A DNA stretch of 64,000 nucleotides. Source: Prosthecobacter sp. (GTDB taxonomy: Bacteria; Verrucomicrobiota; Verrucomicrobiia; Verrucomicrobiales; Verrucomicrobiaceae). Under the pieces are notes generated by a model that searched no databases, had not been told where the DNA came from, and saw only the letters and a list, made by a program, of their open reading frames with translations. Below, piece by piece: positions 9,337-19,364 of this stretch; the first letter of the stretch is position 1; every line of letters begins with the position of its first letter. The stretch spans positions 38,318 through 102,317 of the forward strand of contig JAIPJY010000024.1 in assembly GCA_021733925.1 (NCBI GenBank). The letters are read 5' to 3'. Both the position numbers and the translations under genes were made by a program.

Positions 9337-10628
9337 GCTTTGAAATAATTGGGTTTACCCTTCATCAGGGCACTGAGCGCATTGCGTGAATCCACCACCA
9401 GCCGCGCATTTTCTGCGATGAGCGCCGCGTCCACCGCCTTGTGATTGGTGGCGACAAGCACGAGATCGTAATCTGCCAGCGTGCCTGCCGCCAGCGCCAC
9501 GCTCTCACGTCCAGCGAAATGGGCATGTTCACGTGAGGGGCGGATCACCGGCACGTGCGGGTCGTGGTAATCCACTTCCGCACCCTGCTGCTCCAGAAGA
9601 TCCCACAGCACGTAGGCCGGGCTTTCACGGTCATCATCCACGTTGGACTTGTAGGCGATGCCAATCATGAGGATGCGGCTGTCGCGGATGGTGAGGTGCA
9701 GCGAGGCCAGCGCCTCGCCCACACGCTGAATCACGTAGGCAGGCATGGCGGTGTTGACCTCGCCCGCCAGTTCGATGAAGCGAGTCTCCTGACCATATTC
9801 ACGAGCCTTCCAAGTGAGATAGAAGGGATCGATCGGAATGCAATGGCCTCCGAGTCCAGGCCCGGGATAAAAAGGCATGAAACCAAAGGGTTTCGTCTTG
9901 GCCGCATCGATCACATCCCAGATGTCGATACCCATGGCGGCATAGACGACCTTGAGTTCGTTCACCATGGCGATGTTAACTGCACGGAAAATGTTCTCTG
10001 TCAGTTTCACCGCCTCCGCCACACGGCAGGACTCCACCGGGACCAGCGTCTTGATCGCCCGGCCATACACATTCAACGCGTGCTTCAGACATTCAGGAGT
10101 GAAGCCACCGACGATTTTTGGAATCACCGCGACATCACTCTGCGGATTGCCCGGGTCCTCACGCTCTGGTGAGAAGGCGAGGTGAAAATCCACTCCCGCT
10201 TTCAGCTTGGAGCCCTCTTCCAGCACCTCTCGCAGTTCGGTGTCCGTTGTCCCCGGATAAGTGGTGGACTCCAATACCACCAACTGGCCGCGCTGGAGGT
10301 GGGGGGCGATGGCGCGACCGGTGCTCAGCACAAAGGTGAGGTCAGGTTCGCGGTGTTTCGCCAGCGGCGTGGGGACGCAGATGATGATGGCCTCACATTC
10401 GCAAATACGCGAAAAGTCCGAGGTGGCGGAAAAGCGTCCAGCTTCACGCTGCGCACGTACAGAGTCTGCTGAGATGTGCAGGATGTAGGTCTCTCCTGCG
10501 TCCAAGGCTTTGATTTTGGCGGAATCAATGTCGAATCCCAGCACGGTGCTGCCCGTCCGGGCAAACTGGAGGCTCAAAGGCAGGCCCACATAGCCCAAAC
10601 CGATGATGCCGATGGTGGATGACGTCAT
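9333..10628 (-). CDS. UDP-N-acetylhexosamine dehydrogenase
   Basis: NAD-dependent nucleotide-sugar 6-dehydrogenase of about 431 residues. The start is taken at the ATG at 10628 (MTSSTIGIIGLGYVGLPLS), because the Rossmann glycine motif normally lies within the first 20 residues; an in-frame start 25 codons earlier would add an unrelated hydrophobic leader. The catalytic cysteine is Cys263 in GLGGHCIPIDPF, and LTENIFRAVNIAMVNE gives the central helix. The sequence pattern is closer to the WbpA/WbpO/TviB group than to UDP-glucose dehydrogenase. First gene of the minus-strand run and divergent from the GT4 gene, so the 10629-10745 gap should hold promoters for both directions. Confidence 0.92.
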   Translation of the reverse strand: MTSSTIGIIGLGYVGLPLSLQFARTGSTVLGFDIDSAKIKALDAGETYILHISADSVRAQREAGRFSATSDFSRICECEAIIICVPTPLAKHREPDLTFVLSTGRAIAPHLQRGQLVVLESTTYPGTTDTELREVLEEGSKLKAGVDFHLAFSPEREDPGNPQSDVAVIPKIVGGFTPECLKHALNVYGRAIKTLVPVESCRVAEAVKLTENIFRAVNIAMVNELKVVYAAMGIDIWDVIDAAKTKPFGFMPFYPGPGLGGHCIPIDPFYLTWKAREYGQETRFIELAGEVNTAMPAYVIQRVGEALASLHLTIRDSRILMIGIAYKSNVDDDRESPAYVLWDLLEQQGAEVDYHDPHVPVIRPSREHAHFAGRESVALAAGTLADYDLVLVATNHKAVDAALIAENARLVVDSRNALSALMKGKPNYFKA

Positions 10629-10745
10629 GAAGAAGAGGGTTTTGGCAAATTCAAAAAGGGGATATGAAGGCAAGGCGGTTAGCATGCCAGAACTTTTTGC
10701 CAAAAAGAACCTTTATTTCACCTGCAGCAAAGGCAATGGAGCAGT

Positions 10746-11885
10746 GTGGACATCATAGCTGATTCGACCTTCCCCCAACGCATCTGGCGCATTGCCCACT
10801 CCGAAGCCTCCCTTGGCTGGGGAGGGCAGGAACACCGAATTTTGGCGGAAATAAACGGATTCCGCAGCCGCGGCAGCGAGGTCTGGCTGATCGCCCCCAT
10901 GGACAGCCAAATTTATCAACGCGCGAGTCAGGCTGGGGTGCCGGTGCTGGCCCAACGCTTCAATCAGCGCTACCTGCTGCCGTTTCACATCCTCAGACTT
11001 GCCTGGTGGCTGCATCGCCAGCGCATTGAGATTGTCAACCCACACAGTTCGCGGGACGGGTGGATGCTCACCATCGCTGCGCGCATCGCACGAGTGCCGC
11101 TGATCATCCGCAGCCGGCATTTTGATGTTCCCATTCCGAACAAATCGCTCAGCCGCCTGATTTATAAAGAGTGGAGTCATCATATCCTTACTACCAGTCC
11201 CAAGATTACTAGTTCACTGATTTCCACCTTTGATCTGGACCCGAATGGAATCACCACGCTGCCTACCGGTGTCGATCTCGAACGCTTCAAGCCGGAGGGG
11301 CCAAAAGCAGATTTCCCCGCACTTGCACTGCCCCCTCAGACGCCTCTCATCGGCATGATTACAGTGATTCGTGCCGCCAAAGGTATTCAGGTCTTGGCGG
11401 AAGCTGTTCATCTGCTCAAAACTCAGCACGGTATTGAAGTACACTGCATCATCGCAGGGGAGGGGCCGGCGCTCGAATATGTGAAGTCCGTGGTTTCACA
11501 GTTTTCGGTTGGGACACAATTCACCTTTTTAGGCCATCGGGAAGATGTGCCCGAAATCATGCGATCCCTCGACATCATCGCAATCCCCTCATTCCACGAA
11601 GCCATACCTCAGTCAGGCTTGCAATCCCTGGCAATGGGAGTTCCCGTCGTAGCCAGTGATGTGGGTGGCATTCCCAGCATTATCAGGCATGGTGAAACAG
11701 GTCGGCTCGTGCCACCGCATGATGCTGCTGCTCTTGCCGCCGCCATCCGTGAAACCTTGGAACAAAAGCTCCAAACTCAGGCCCTATGCCGCGCCGGGCA
11801 GCAGTTTGTCATGACTCATTGCAGTCTCGATGCAATGCTCGATCGACTGGATGCCATCTATCGTCAGCATCTCGGCGAGTGTTGA
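10746..11885 (+). CDS. GT4 family glycosyltransferase
   Basis: GT-B fold glycosyltransferase of 379 residues. The N-terminal domain contains SLGWGGQEHRILAEI near residue 20, the usual GT4 'GG.E' loop. The C-terminal nucleotide-sugar domain has FLGHREDVPEIMRSLDI, the EX7E-type block SFHEAIPQSGLQSLAMGVPVV and GGIPSIIRHGETG. It starts at a GTG with GGAG a few bases upstream. Divergent from the nucleotide-sugar genes and followed by an MsbA-type exporter, so it probably transfers a sugar onto a lipid-linked glycan or lipopolysaccharide core at the inner face of the cytoplasmic membrane. Confidence 0.92.
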   Translation: MDIIADSTFPQRIWRIAHSEASLGWGGQEHRILAEINGFRSRGSEVWLIAPMDSQIYQRASQAGVPVLAQRFNQRYLLPFHILRLAWWLHRQRIEIVNPHSSRDGWMLTIAARIARVPLIIRSRHFDVPIPNKSLSRLIYKEWSHHILTTSPKITSSLISTFDLDPNGITTLPTGVDLERFKPEGPKADFPALALPPQTPLIGMITVIRAAKGIQVLAEAVHLLKTQHGIEVHCIIAGEGPALEYVKSVVSQFSVGTQFTFLGHREDVPEIMRSLDIIAIPSFHEAIPQSGLQSLAMGVPVVASDVGGIPSIIRHGETGRLVPPHDAAALAAAIRETLEQKLQTQALCRAGQQFVMTHCSLDAMLDRLDAIYRQHLGEC

Positions 11886-11962
11886 GCCTTGTGCTGGTGG
11901 CATTCCATCAGCTAGTGTAATGAAGACTCCCAGCATTTCCCACCCCTGCTACATCATCGTTC

Positions 11963-13837
11963 ATGCACCATACGGAAGATCTTCAGTTCGCAGCCCTGGT
12001 AAAAAAAACGCTCACATCCATATGGAAGTATGTCGTTCCATATCGCGGCCGTTTCGCCTTGAGTGTCCTGCTTGGAATGCTCAGCGCTGTCTTCAATGGA
12101 TTCATGCTGATCGGGTTCCAGTTGATCTTCTCACTGGTTTTGAAAGGCAAAACCCGCACCCTGGGAGAGGGCACCGAACTGCCTTTGATTGGTGAAATCA
12201 ATCTGGCCAAGATGTTTGGGCTCGACGCTGACGCCCCGATTGGTCTGACCGGTGTCATGATCGCCTGCTCTTTCATTCCAGTGCTGATCTTTCTCCGCGG
12301 CTTCTTTGGTTACCTATCCAGTTACATGCAGGCGTGGGTCACAAGCAGGGTGGCCTATCAGCTTCGCAATGATGCCTTTCATTGCGTGATGCGGCAGTCT
12401 CCCGTCTTTTTCAATTCCGCCAAAACAGGCGAACTGATGCAGACGGTCACCAACCAGACTGCCACGGTCCAGCGCAACGCCATGCAGCTGATTCAAATTC
12501 TTGCGCAGCGCCCCTTGACCATCATTTCCATTTTGGTCGTTCTTTTTGCTCAGGATTGGCTTTTCACCCTCATGTCACTCGTCGTCTTCCCATTATGTCT
12601 CCTGCCGATCATTCGCATTGGTAAACGGGTGCGTAAATCCGGAGCGCGTGAGGAATATGACTCCAGAGAACTGATGGTGGCCATGCAGGAATCCTTTGCG
12701 GGCATCAGGCTGGTCAAAGCCTATGCCGGGGAAAAACACGCCGAGCAGCGCTTTGAACGCACCAACCTCAGCATGACTCGCAACATGGTGCGCTGGGCCA
12801 AAGCCGTCGAATTTGTCGGCCCCTGCGTGGAAACCATCGCCTCTCTGGGCATCGCCGCAGGATTGGTGTATGCGTGGGATCGCGGTCTTGAGGCGGAAAA
12901 TTTCTTCCTGCTCGTGATGGCTCTGACGCAGATCTATCCACCGGTGAAAGAACTGAGCCGTGTGCAGATGATGCTGCAAAAAACCACCGTCGCGGCAGGC
13001 ATGGTGTTTGAACTGCTTGAACGCACTCCTGACATTCTCGACGCGCCTGATGCGGTGGATGTGGGACGTTCGCGTGGTGAACTCGGCTTTGAAAACACCG
13101 CTCTTTTCTATCGTGAAACCAATGGAGATAAAAAGGAGGCTCCAGCTGTAACGAACATCAGCCTCAAGCTCGACCCAGGCAAATTTTACGCTCTCGTCGG
13201 CCGGAGCGGTGCCGGCAAAAGCACGCTCTTCTCCCTGCTGCTGCGCTTTTATGACCCCGATGAAGGTTCGGTCATGCTGGACGGCCGCGACATCCGCTCC
13301 ATCACGCAGAATTCGCTGCGCGCCAACATTGGCATCGTCAATCAGGACACCTATCTGTTTCACGACACCATCCGTGAAAACATCCGCTATGGCCGTCTGG
13401 ATGCCAGCGAGGCAGAAATCATCGCCGCTGCGAAAAAAGCGCATGCGCATGAATTCATCGAGCAGATCAGCAACGGCTATGATGCCATCGTCGGTGAAGG
13501 CGGGTGCAATCTTTCCGGCGGCCAGAAGCAGCGCATTTCCATCGCCCGTGCCATTTTGCGCGATGCGCCGGTCCTGCTGCTCGATGAAGCCACCTCAGCG
13601 CTCGACACTGAGAGCGAAAAAATCATTCAGGAGGCCATTCAAACCCTGTCTGCTGGTAAAACGGTCGTGGCCATCGCGCATCGGCTTTCGACGATTCTTG
13701 AAGCAGACCAAATCATTGTCATGGATCAGGGCCGCATCCTTGACCGCGGCACGCATGCGGAACTGCTGGGCCGTAATCCGGTGTATCAGAACCTCTACAA
13801 TCTCCAGTTCAGCGCTGATAACAAACATGATTCATGA
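11963..13837 (+). CDS. MsbA-type ABC exporter, fused permease and ATPase
   Basis: Half-transporter of 624 residues. The N-terminal ~330 residues hold about six membrane helices, with the coupling block AMQESFAGIRLVKAYAGE. The ATPase domain has Walker A GRSGAGKST near residue 415, signature LSGGQKQRISIARAIL near residue 515, Walker B VLLLDEATSALD and the switch His in VAIAHRLST. Sequence type and neighbours (glycosyltransferase upstream, polysaccharide genes nearby) suggest export of a lipid A core or another lipid-linked glycan. Its stop overlaps the start of the antiporter gene by four bases. Confidence 0.92.
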   Translation: MHHTEDLQFAALVKKTLTSIWKYVVPYRGRFALSVLLGMLSAVFNGFMLIGFQLIFSLVLKGKTRTLGEGTELPLIGEINLAKMFGLDADAPIGLTGVMIACSFIPVLIFLRGFFGYLSSYMQAWVTSRVAYQLRNDAFHCVMRQSPVFFNSAKTGELMQTVTNQTATVQRNAMQLIQILAQRPLTIISILVVLFAQDWLFTLMSLVVFPLCLLPIIRIGKRVRKSGAREEYDSRELMVAMQESFAGIRLVKAYAGEKHAEQRFERTNLSMTRNMVRWAKAVEFVGPCVETIASLGIAAGLVYAWDRGLEAENFFLLVMALTQIYPPVKELSRVQMMLQKTTVAAGMVFELLERTPDILDAPDAVDVGRSRGELGFENTALFYRETNGDKKEAPAVTNISLKLDPGKFYALVGRSGAGKSTLFSLLLRFYDPDEGSVMLDGRDIRSITQNSLRANIGIVNQDTYLFHDTIRENIRYGRLDASEAEIIAAAKKAHAHEFIEQISNGYDAIVGEGGCNLSGGQKQRISIARAILRDAPVLLLDEATSALDTESEKIIQEAIQTLSAGKTVVAIAHRLSTILEADQIIVMDQGRILDRGTHAELLGRNPVYQNLYNLQFSADNKHDS

Positions 13838-15531
13838 GTCCGGCGCTCGTCATAGCAGCGGCGGAGAGCATTCCGCCGCTATTTGCTTTGCTGGCACTGA
13901 TGCTGGCGGGAGTGGTCATGGTTTCGCTGCTGCTGCTGCGGCTGAGGCAGTCGATGCTGGCAGGCTATTTCATCTGCGGCGTTCTGATCGCGAACTCCGG
14001 CGTGCTGGCGCTGCTCGGCGGAGGTGAATCGCATGAGCAGGTCTCGCAGATGGCGGAGTTCGGCGTCGTGCTGCTCATGTTCACTCTGGGATTGGAATTC
14101 TCTCTTGGTGAGCTGCGCTTTCTGCGCCGGCTCGCGTTTGCAGGTGGCGGATGGCAGATGGGACTTTGCATGGCGGTGGTTGCTGCTGCTTCGACCGCGC
14201 TGCATTCTTCGTCCTGGCAGGGGGCCGTCCTATTATCCGTCGCACTCGCCATGAGTTCCACGGCGGTCAGTTTGAAGAGCTTTCAAGATCTCGGCCTCGA
14301 AGCCAGCCCCGGTGCACGCATGGCGCTGGCTGTGGCGATTTTTCAGGACCTGTTTATCATCGTCTTCTTTCTGTTCCTGCCTCTGCTCCTGCCGCACGAA
14401 GGTGCAGCCACGGCACTGATGCCTCGGCTTGGCTCGCTGGCTTTGCGTGGGGGTGCCTTTGTGGTTTTGGCGGGTGTAGCCGCGCGGTGGGTCATCCCGT
14501 GGCTGCTCAACGCGGTGACGCGCACGCGCAGCCGTGAGCTCTTCACGCTCTCGGTCATCGGCAGCTGCGTGGGCCTGGCTTTCGTCGGTGGTTTGCTGGG
14601 GCTCGGGCTCGCACTTGGAGCATTTGTTGCCGGACTCGCTGTCAGCGAATCCATCTTCAAGCACCGCATCCTGGCCGATGTGATGCCACTCAAGGATCTC
14701 TTCCTCACGCTCTTTTTTGTTTCCGTCGGCCTCATGATCGACGTCAAAGCCGCCATGGTTCTGTGGCTGCCTATTTGCACGCTCACAGCAGTGCTCATGC
14801 TCAGCAAAGCAGGACTCATCACCCTCATCGCACGTCGGCTCGGCCTTGCCCACAAGCAGTCACTCATGGCGGGCATTGGCCTGTGCAGTGCGGGGGAATT
14901 TTCGCTCGTCCTATTGCAGAATGCCGGGGGGGCTCATCTATGGAGCAATGACACGCAGCAGACACTCCTCGCGGCCAGTGCACTTTCCATGGGGCTCCTC
15001 CCTGCCCTGCTGAAATTCGGCATCCCACTCGGCGACTGGCTGGTCAAGCTTGGCTGGGGCCGTGGCAAGCCGGTCAAGGTCGATGGCGGCAACCTACGTC
15101 AGCGCATCAGCGGCCTCACTGACCACGCCATCATCTGCGGCCATGGTCCGGTGGGTGAAAAACTCAACAAAGCGCTGCTCGATTCCGGGGTGCGCACGCT
15201 CGTGGTCGAATTGAACGCGGATACCGTACATAAACTTCAGCGGCAAGGTCAGGCCGTGCTGTTTGCGGATGCCAGCCATGAAGAAACATGGGAACTTACC
15301 CAATTGAAAAATGCCCGCATGGTGGCCCTGACCTTCCCCGACGCCACAGTCAACGCCCAGGCTCTTGCCATGATCCGTGAGCATCGTCCCGATATCTCGG
15401 TGCTCGCCCGCGCACGTTTCAGCTCCGATGTGGAGCGCCTGAAGCGTCTCGGTGCCACGCAGGTCGTGAACGACGAGACTGAGGCCAGCCGAGCCATGGA
15501 GGATGCGGCGATCACTTTGCAGGGGGCTTGA
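13834..15531 (+). CDS. CPA2-type cation:proton antiporter with TrkA-N domain (KefB/YbaL-like)
   Basis: 565 residues. The first ~400 residues are strongly hydrophobic with the Na/H-exchanger pattern: MAEFGVVLLMFTLGLEFSL, SVALAMSSTAVSLKSFQDLG and KDLFLTLFFVSVGLMIDV are family landmarks. A cytoplasmic RCK/TrkA-N domain begins near residue 430 at HAIICGHGPVGEKL, a Rossmann GxGxxG-type site for NAD(H) or another nucleotide. Likely role is K+ or Na+ efflux against protons in the inner membrane. Translation is coupled to the exporter by a four-base overlap, but a functional link is not obvious. Confidence 0.9.
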   Translation: MSPALVIAAAESIPPLFALLALMLAGVVMVSLLLLRLRQSMLAGYFICGVLIANSGVLALLGGGESHEQVSQMAEFGVVLLMFTLGLEFSLGELRFLRRLAFAGGGWQMGLCMAVVAAASTALHSSSWQGAVLLSVALAMSSTAVSLKSFQDLGLEASPGARMALAVAIFQDLFIIVFFLFLPLLLPHEGAATALMPRLGSLALRGGAFVVLAGVAARWVIPWLLNAVTRTRSRELFTLSVIGSCVGLAFVGGLLGLGLALGAFVAGLAVSESIFKHRILADVMPLKDLFLTLFFVSVGLMIDVKAAMVLWLPICTLTAVLMLSKAGLITLIARRLGLAHKQSLMAGIGLCSAGEFSLVLLQNAGGAHLWSNDTQQTLLAASALSMGLLPALLKFGIPLGDWLVKLGWGRGKPVKVDGGNLRQRISGLTDHAIICGHGPVGEKLNKALLDSGVRTLVVELNADTVHKLQRQGQAVLFADASHEETWELTQLKNARMVALTFPDATVNAQALAMIREHRPDISVLARARFSSDVERLKRLGATQVVNDETEASRAMEDAAITLQGA

Positions 15532-15574
15532 GCATCATTTGCGCAGGCCTCCATACCGCCTAGTCTGAGGGCAA

Positions 15575-18376
15575 ATGTCCCAACGCCTTTTCCTCCTCGA
15601 CGGCATGGCGCTGCTTTACCGCGCGCACTTTGCCTTCATCAAAGCTCCCATCCGCACCAGCGACGGATTGAACACGTCTGCGCTCTACGGCTTTGCCAAC
15701 ACGCTGCTCGACATCCTGAAGAATCAGCAGCCCACGCATCTCGCCGTCGCATTGGATACTTCCGCGCCGACACCGCGCCATGAGATGTTCCCGGCTTACA
15801 AAGCGCAGCGTGAAGAGATGCCGGAGGACATCAGCATGGCCATCCCGCAGATCAAACGCCTGATGGAGGCCATGAATGTGCCCATCCTGGTACGCGATGG
15901 CTACGAGGCCGACGACATCATCGGCATCATGGCCAAACGCGCCGAGAAGGAAGGCATTGAGACCTTCATGGTCACACCGGACAAAGACTTCGGCCAGCTC
16001 GTCTCCGAGCATGTCAAAATCTACAAACCGGGCCGCTCCGGTGCTGATGTGGAAATCCTTGGTGTGAAGGAAATCTGTGAACGCTGGGGCATCGAACGCC
16101 CGGAGCAGGTCATCGACATCCTCGCGCTCATGGGAGACGCAGTCGATAACATTCCAGGCGTGAAAGGATTCGGCGAAAAAACCGCCACCGCACTCATCCA
16201 GCAGTTTGGCAGCGTCGAGAATCTCATCGCCAACACCGATAAGCTCAAAGGCAAGCAGCGTGAGAAGCTTGAAACCAGCAAGGAGGATGCGCTGCTCTCC
16301 AAGCAGCTCGCCACCATTTTCGTGAATGCGCCTTATGAAGCGCAGGTGGCCGATCTCGTCATCCAGCCACACAACGATGAAGCGCTGAAAGCCTTTTTCA
16401 CCGAGTTTGAATTCAATGCTCTCGGTCGTCGTGTTTACGGTGATGAGTTCAAAGCGGGTCGGGGGCGGAAAGCGGAACAGGCTGCCGGCCATTCGGCTGA
16501 AACACCGGCTGATGAGGATCTGTTTGCCGCGCCTGCCCCTGCGAAGCTCAGCAGCATTGCCGACACGCCGCATGTTTATCATCTCGCGCAAACGGCTGAT
16601 GAGCGTCAGAAGCTCATCGCACAGCTCACTGAGCTGAAGTCATTTTGCTTTGATCTCGAAACGACCGGGCTCGACCCACGTGACACGCAAATCGTTGGCA
16701 TCGCCTTTTCATGGCAGGTGCATGAGGGATGGTTCGTGCATTTCCCCCGCGAGAAAGTCGAAGCCAAGGCAGTGCTGGAGGAGTTCCGCGCCTTGCTCGT
16801 GCAGGAAGGCGTTGAGAAGATCGGTCACAATCTCAAGTTCGACCTCAGCGTGCTGCTCGCGCATGGCGTCGAGGTTCGCGGGCCGTATTTTGATTCCATG
16901 CTCGCACACTCGCTCATCGACCCAGATCAGCGCCACGGCATGGATTACCTCGCGGAATCGTATCTGCGCTACACGCCAGTACCGATCACCGCACTCATTG
17001 GCACGGAGAAGGATGATCTCTTCAGCCAGTCAACCATGGCCGATGTCGCGGCAGAGGATGCCCGCAAGGTGGCCGATTATGCCGCCGAGGATGCCGATGT
17101 GACGTGGCAGCTCGCCGCAAAAATGCGCTCTGAACTGAAAGAGCAGCAGTATGTCTTCGACACGGTCGAATGCCCCCTGCTGCCGGTGCTCACGAAGATG
17201 GAAAACTTCGGCGTTAAAATCGACGTGCAGGCGTTGCGCGAATACGGCGTCGAACTCGACAAGAAGGCGGCCGAACTGCAAAAACGCATTCAGGAAAATG
17301 CGGGAGGTCCCTTCAACCTGAACAGTCCCAAACAGTTGGGTGAAGTGTTGTTTGACCGCCTCAAGCTCAGCGAAAAACCGAAGAAAACCGCCACCGGCCA
17401 GTATCAGACGAATGAGCAGGTGCTGCAGTCCCTCATGGGATTGCATCCCATCATTCAGGATATTCTGGACTACCGTGAGGTCACCAAGCTCAACAACACC
17501 TACGTCGAAGCTTTGCCGCATGCCGTTTCACGCATCACCGGCCGGATTCACACCACCTTCCATCAGCTCATGGCCGCCACCGGCCGCATGGCGAGCAGTA
17601 ATCCGAACCTTCAAAACATCCCCATCCGCAGCGATCTTGGTCGTGAGATTCGCAAAGCTTTCGTCCCCGGCGAAGAAGGCTGGGTGCTGATGAGCGCGGA
17701 CTACTCGCAGATCGAGCTCCGAGTCATGGCAGCTCTCAGCGGTGATGAAGCCATGATTGAAGCCTTTGCCAACGGTCTCGACATTCATCAAGCCACCGCC
17801 GCCCGTGTCTATGGTGTGGAACTCGACGGCGTGCTGCCTGAAATGCGCCGCACCGCCAAGATGGTCAACTTCGGCATCATCTATGGAATCTCTGCGTTCG
17901 GACTGAGCCAGCGTCTCGGCATTCCTCGCGGCGAGGCAGCCACCATCATTGAGAACTACTTCAAGCAGTTCCCCGGTGTGAAGCGTTTCATGGAAAAGAT
18001 CGTCGAGGATGCCAAGAATTGCGGCTACGTCGAAACCCTCACTGGCCGCCGTCGCACGATCCGCGACATCACCAGTGGCAACGCCACTGTCCGCGGTGCT
18101 GCTGAGCGAGTCGCAATGAATACTCCCATCCAGGGCACTGCGGCCGACATGATCAAACTCGCGATGATCCACGTGGATGCTGCTTTGACGAAAGCAGGTT
18201 TGCAAACACGCATGCTGCTCCAGGTCCACGATGAACTTCTTTTCGAAATGCCTGATAGCGAAGTCGAACAAGCCCGGACGATCATCCTTGATGCGATGAG
18301 GAATGCGCTTCCGCTTAAAGGCGTGCCAGTGGAGGTCGAAGCTGGGACGGGATTGAACTGGCTGCAGGCGCATTGA
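15575..18376 (+). CDS. polA: DNA polymerase I
   Basis: Full-length three-domain polymerase of 933 residues. The 5' nuclease domain starts at LFLLDGMALLYRAHFAF and has YEADDIIG and the helix-hairpin-helix DAVDNIPGVKGFGEKTA. The 3'-5' proofreading domain near residues 340-500 keeps its acidic residues (FDLETTGLDP, GHNLKFDLSVL, YAAEDADVTW), so editing should be functional. The polymerase domain has motif A MSADYSQIELRV, motif B RRTAKMVNFGIIYG and motif C QVHDELLFEMP. GAGG lies just upstream of the ATG as a ribosome-binding site. It ends one base before the convergent oppC-like stop, leaving no room for a separate terminator. Confidence 0.98.
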   Translation: MSQRLFLLDGMALLYRAHFAFIKAPIRTSDGLNTSALYGFANTLLDILKNQQPTHLAVALDTSAPTPRHEMFPAYKAQREEMPEDISMAIPQIKRLMEAMNVPILVRDGYEADDIIGIMAKRAEKEGIETFMVTPDKDFGQLVSEHVKIYKPGRSGADVEILGVKEICERWGIERPEQVIDILALMGDAVDNIPGVKGFGEKTATALIQQFGSVENLIANTDKLKGKQREKLETSKEDALLSKQLATIFVNAPYEAQVADLVIQPHNDEALKAFFTEFEFNALGRRVYGDEFKAGRGRKAEQAAGHSAETPADEDLFAAPAPAKLSSIADTPHVYHLAQTADERQKLIAQLTELKSFCFDLETTGLDPRDTQIVGIAFSWQVHEGWFVHFPREKVEAKAVLEEFRALLVQEGVEKIGHNLKFDLSVLLAHGVEVRGPYFDSMLAHSLIDPDQRHGMDYLAESYLRYTPVPITALIGTEKDDLFSQSTMADVAAEDARKVADYAAEDADVTWQLAAKMRSELKEQQYVFDTVECPLLPVLTKMENFGVKIDVQALREYGVELDKKAAELQKRIQENAGGPFNLNSPKQLGEVLFDRLKLSEKPKKTATGQYQTNEQVLQSLMGLHPIIQDILDYREVTKLNNTYVEALPHAVSRITGRIHTTFHQLMAATGRMASSNPNLQNIPIRSDLGREIRKAFVPGEEGWVLMSADYSQIELRVMAALSGDEAMIEAFANGLDIHQATAARVYGVELDGVLPEMRRTAKMVNFGIIYGISAFGLSQRLGIPRGEAATIIENYFKQFPGVKRFMEKIVEDAKNCGYVETLTGRRRTIRDITSGNATVRGAAERVAMNTPIQGTAADMIKLAMIHVDAALTKAGLQTRMLLQVHDELLFEMPDSEVEQARTIILDAMRNALPLKGVPVEVEAGTGLNWLQAH

Positions 18377-18377
18377 T

Positions 18378-19364
18378 CTAGTCCCCACTCTTCGGATCAA
18401 AGGCATCGCGCAGACCGTCGCCGAGGAAGTTGAGGGCGAGGAGGCTGGCGGACATGAGGAGGGCGGGGAAAACGAGGAGCCACCATTTGCTTTCGAGCGG
18501 GTTGATGACCTGCGCGCCGTCCTTGAGCAGGGAGCCCCAGCTGGCGGCAGGGTCTTCGATGCCGAGACCGAGAAAGCTCAGAAAGGATTCGTCGAGGATG
18601 ACGGCGGGAATGGTGAGCGTGAGGTAGGTGAGGATGATGGTGCTCAGGTTGGGCAGCAGATGCCTGCGCAGCACGCCCCATGAGCTCTGGCCCATGGCAC
18701 GAGAGGCGGTGACAAAGGTCATCTCACGCAGCACGAGCACCTGACCGCGCACGATGCGCGCCATGGTGAGCCATTCGACGAGGCCAAGTGATACGATCAT
18801 CACCAGTACTTTGGAATAGGCCTTCAGCTCGCTGATGTTTGCAGCCAGATCAATCCAGTTTCGCGCCTCTGCTGCGAGACGCCAGCCGTCGATCCATTCC
18901 TTCACGTACTCATCGAGCGCGGCGATGAGAATCATGATGAAGAGAATGCGCGGCACGGATTGCAGCACTTCGACGGTGCGCATCATCACACCGTCGATCC
19001 GACCGCCTGCATAACCGCTGATCATGCCATAGAGCGTGCCAATGCCGAGGCTGATCAGCGCGCCGATCAATCCTACGCCGAGAGACACACGAGCACCGGA
19101 CAGCACTCTGTAGAGCATGTCCTGTCCGTTCACATCCGTGCCAAGCAGATGCAGCGCATGGGTTTCCACCGAACGCTGCAGCGGTGGCACAAACGAGGCG
19201 CTGCTGGTGCCTTTCAGTTCCTCCGGCAGCAGCATAGGCACGACGATGGCTATGAGTGACAAGCCTGCGAGAAAACCGAGCGCGATGAGCGCCGCGCGGT
19301 TGCGCTTCAGGATCTGCCAGCCGTCCGGCCGTGCGATGGATGCTGGAGCGGCGGCTTCAGGCAT
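18378..19364 (-). CDS. Peptide/oligopeptide ABC transporter permease, OppC/DppC type
   Basis: 328-residue inner-membrane permease with about six helices. The N-terminal helix LIALGFLAGLSLIAIVVPML and the HLLGTDVNGQDMLYRVLSGAR block are the OppC_N signature, and TASRAMGQSSWGVLRRHLLPN is the cytoplasmic coupling loop. There is an inserted polar stretch near residues 150-190 between two helices (EYVKEWIDGWRLAAEARNW). It overlaps the end of the oppB-type gene by eight bases. No substrate-binding protein or ATPase gene lies beside the pair in this window. Confidence 0.93.
   Translation of the reverse strand: MPEAAAPASIARPDGWQILKRNRAALIALGFLAGLSLIAIVVPMLLPEELKGTSSASFVPPLQRSVETHALHLLGTDVNGQDMLYRVLSGARVSLGVGLIGALISLGIGTLYGMISGYAGGRIDGVMMRTVEVLQSVPRILFIMILIAALDEYVKEWIDGWRLAAEARNWIDLAANISELKAYSKVLVMIVSLGLVEWLTMARIVRGQVLVLREMTFVTASRAMGQSSWGVLRRHLLPNLSTIILTYLTLTIPAVILDESFLSFLGLGIEDPAASWGSLLKDGAQVINPLESKWWLLVFPALLMSASLLALNFLGDGLRDAFDPKSGD

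Noticed and set aside
15560-16591. A 343-codon minus-strand frame opposite polA
   Set aside because: Entirely within the 5' nuclease domain of DNA polymerase I, with no recognisable motif; a GC-driven shadow frame.
18376-18378. A missing terminator gene or small RNA between polA and the permease gene
   Set aside because: The two stops are one base apart; there is simply no intergenic space. Transcripts may overlap, but nothing more is visible.
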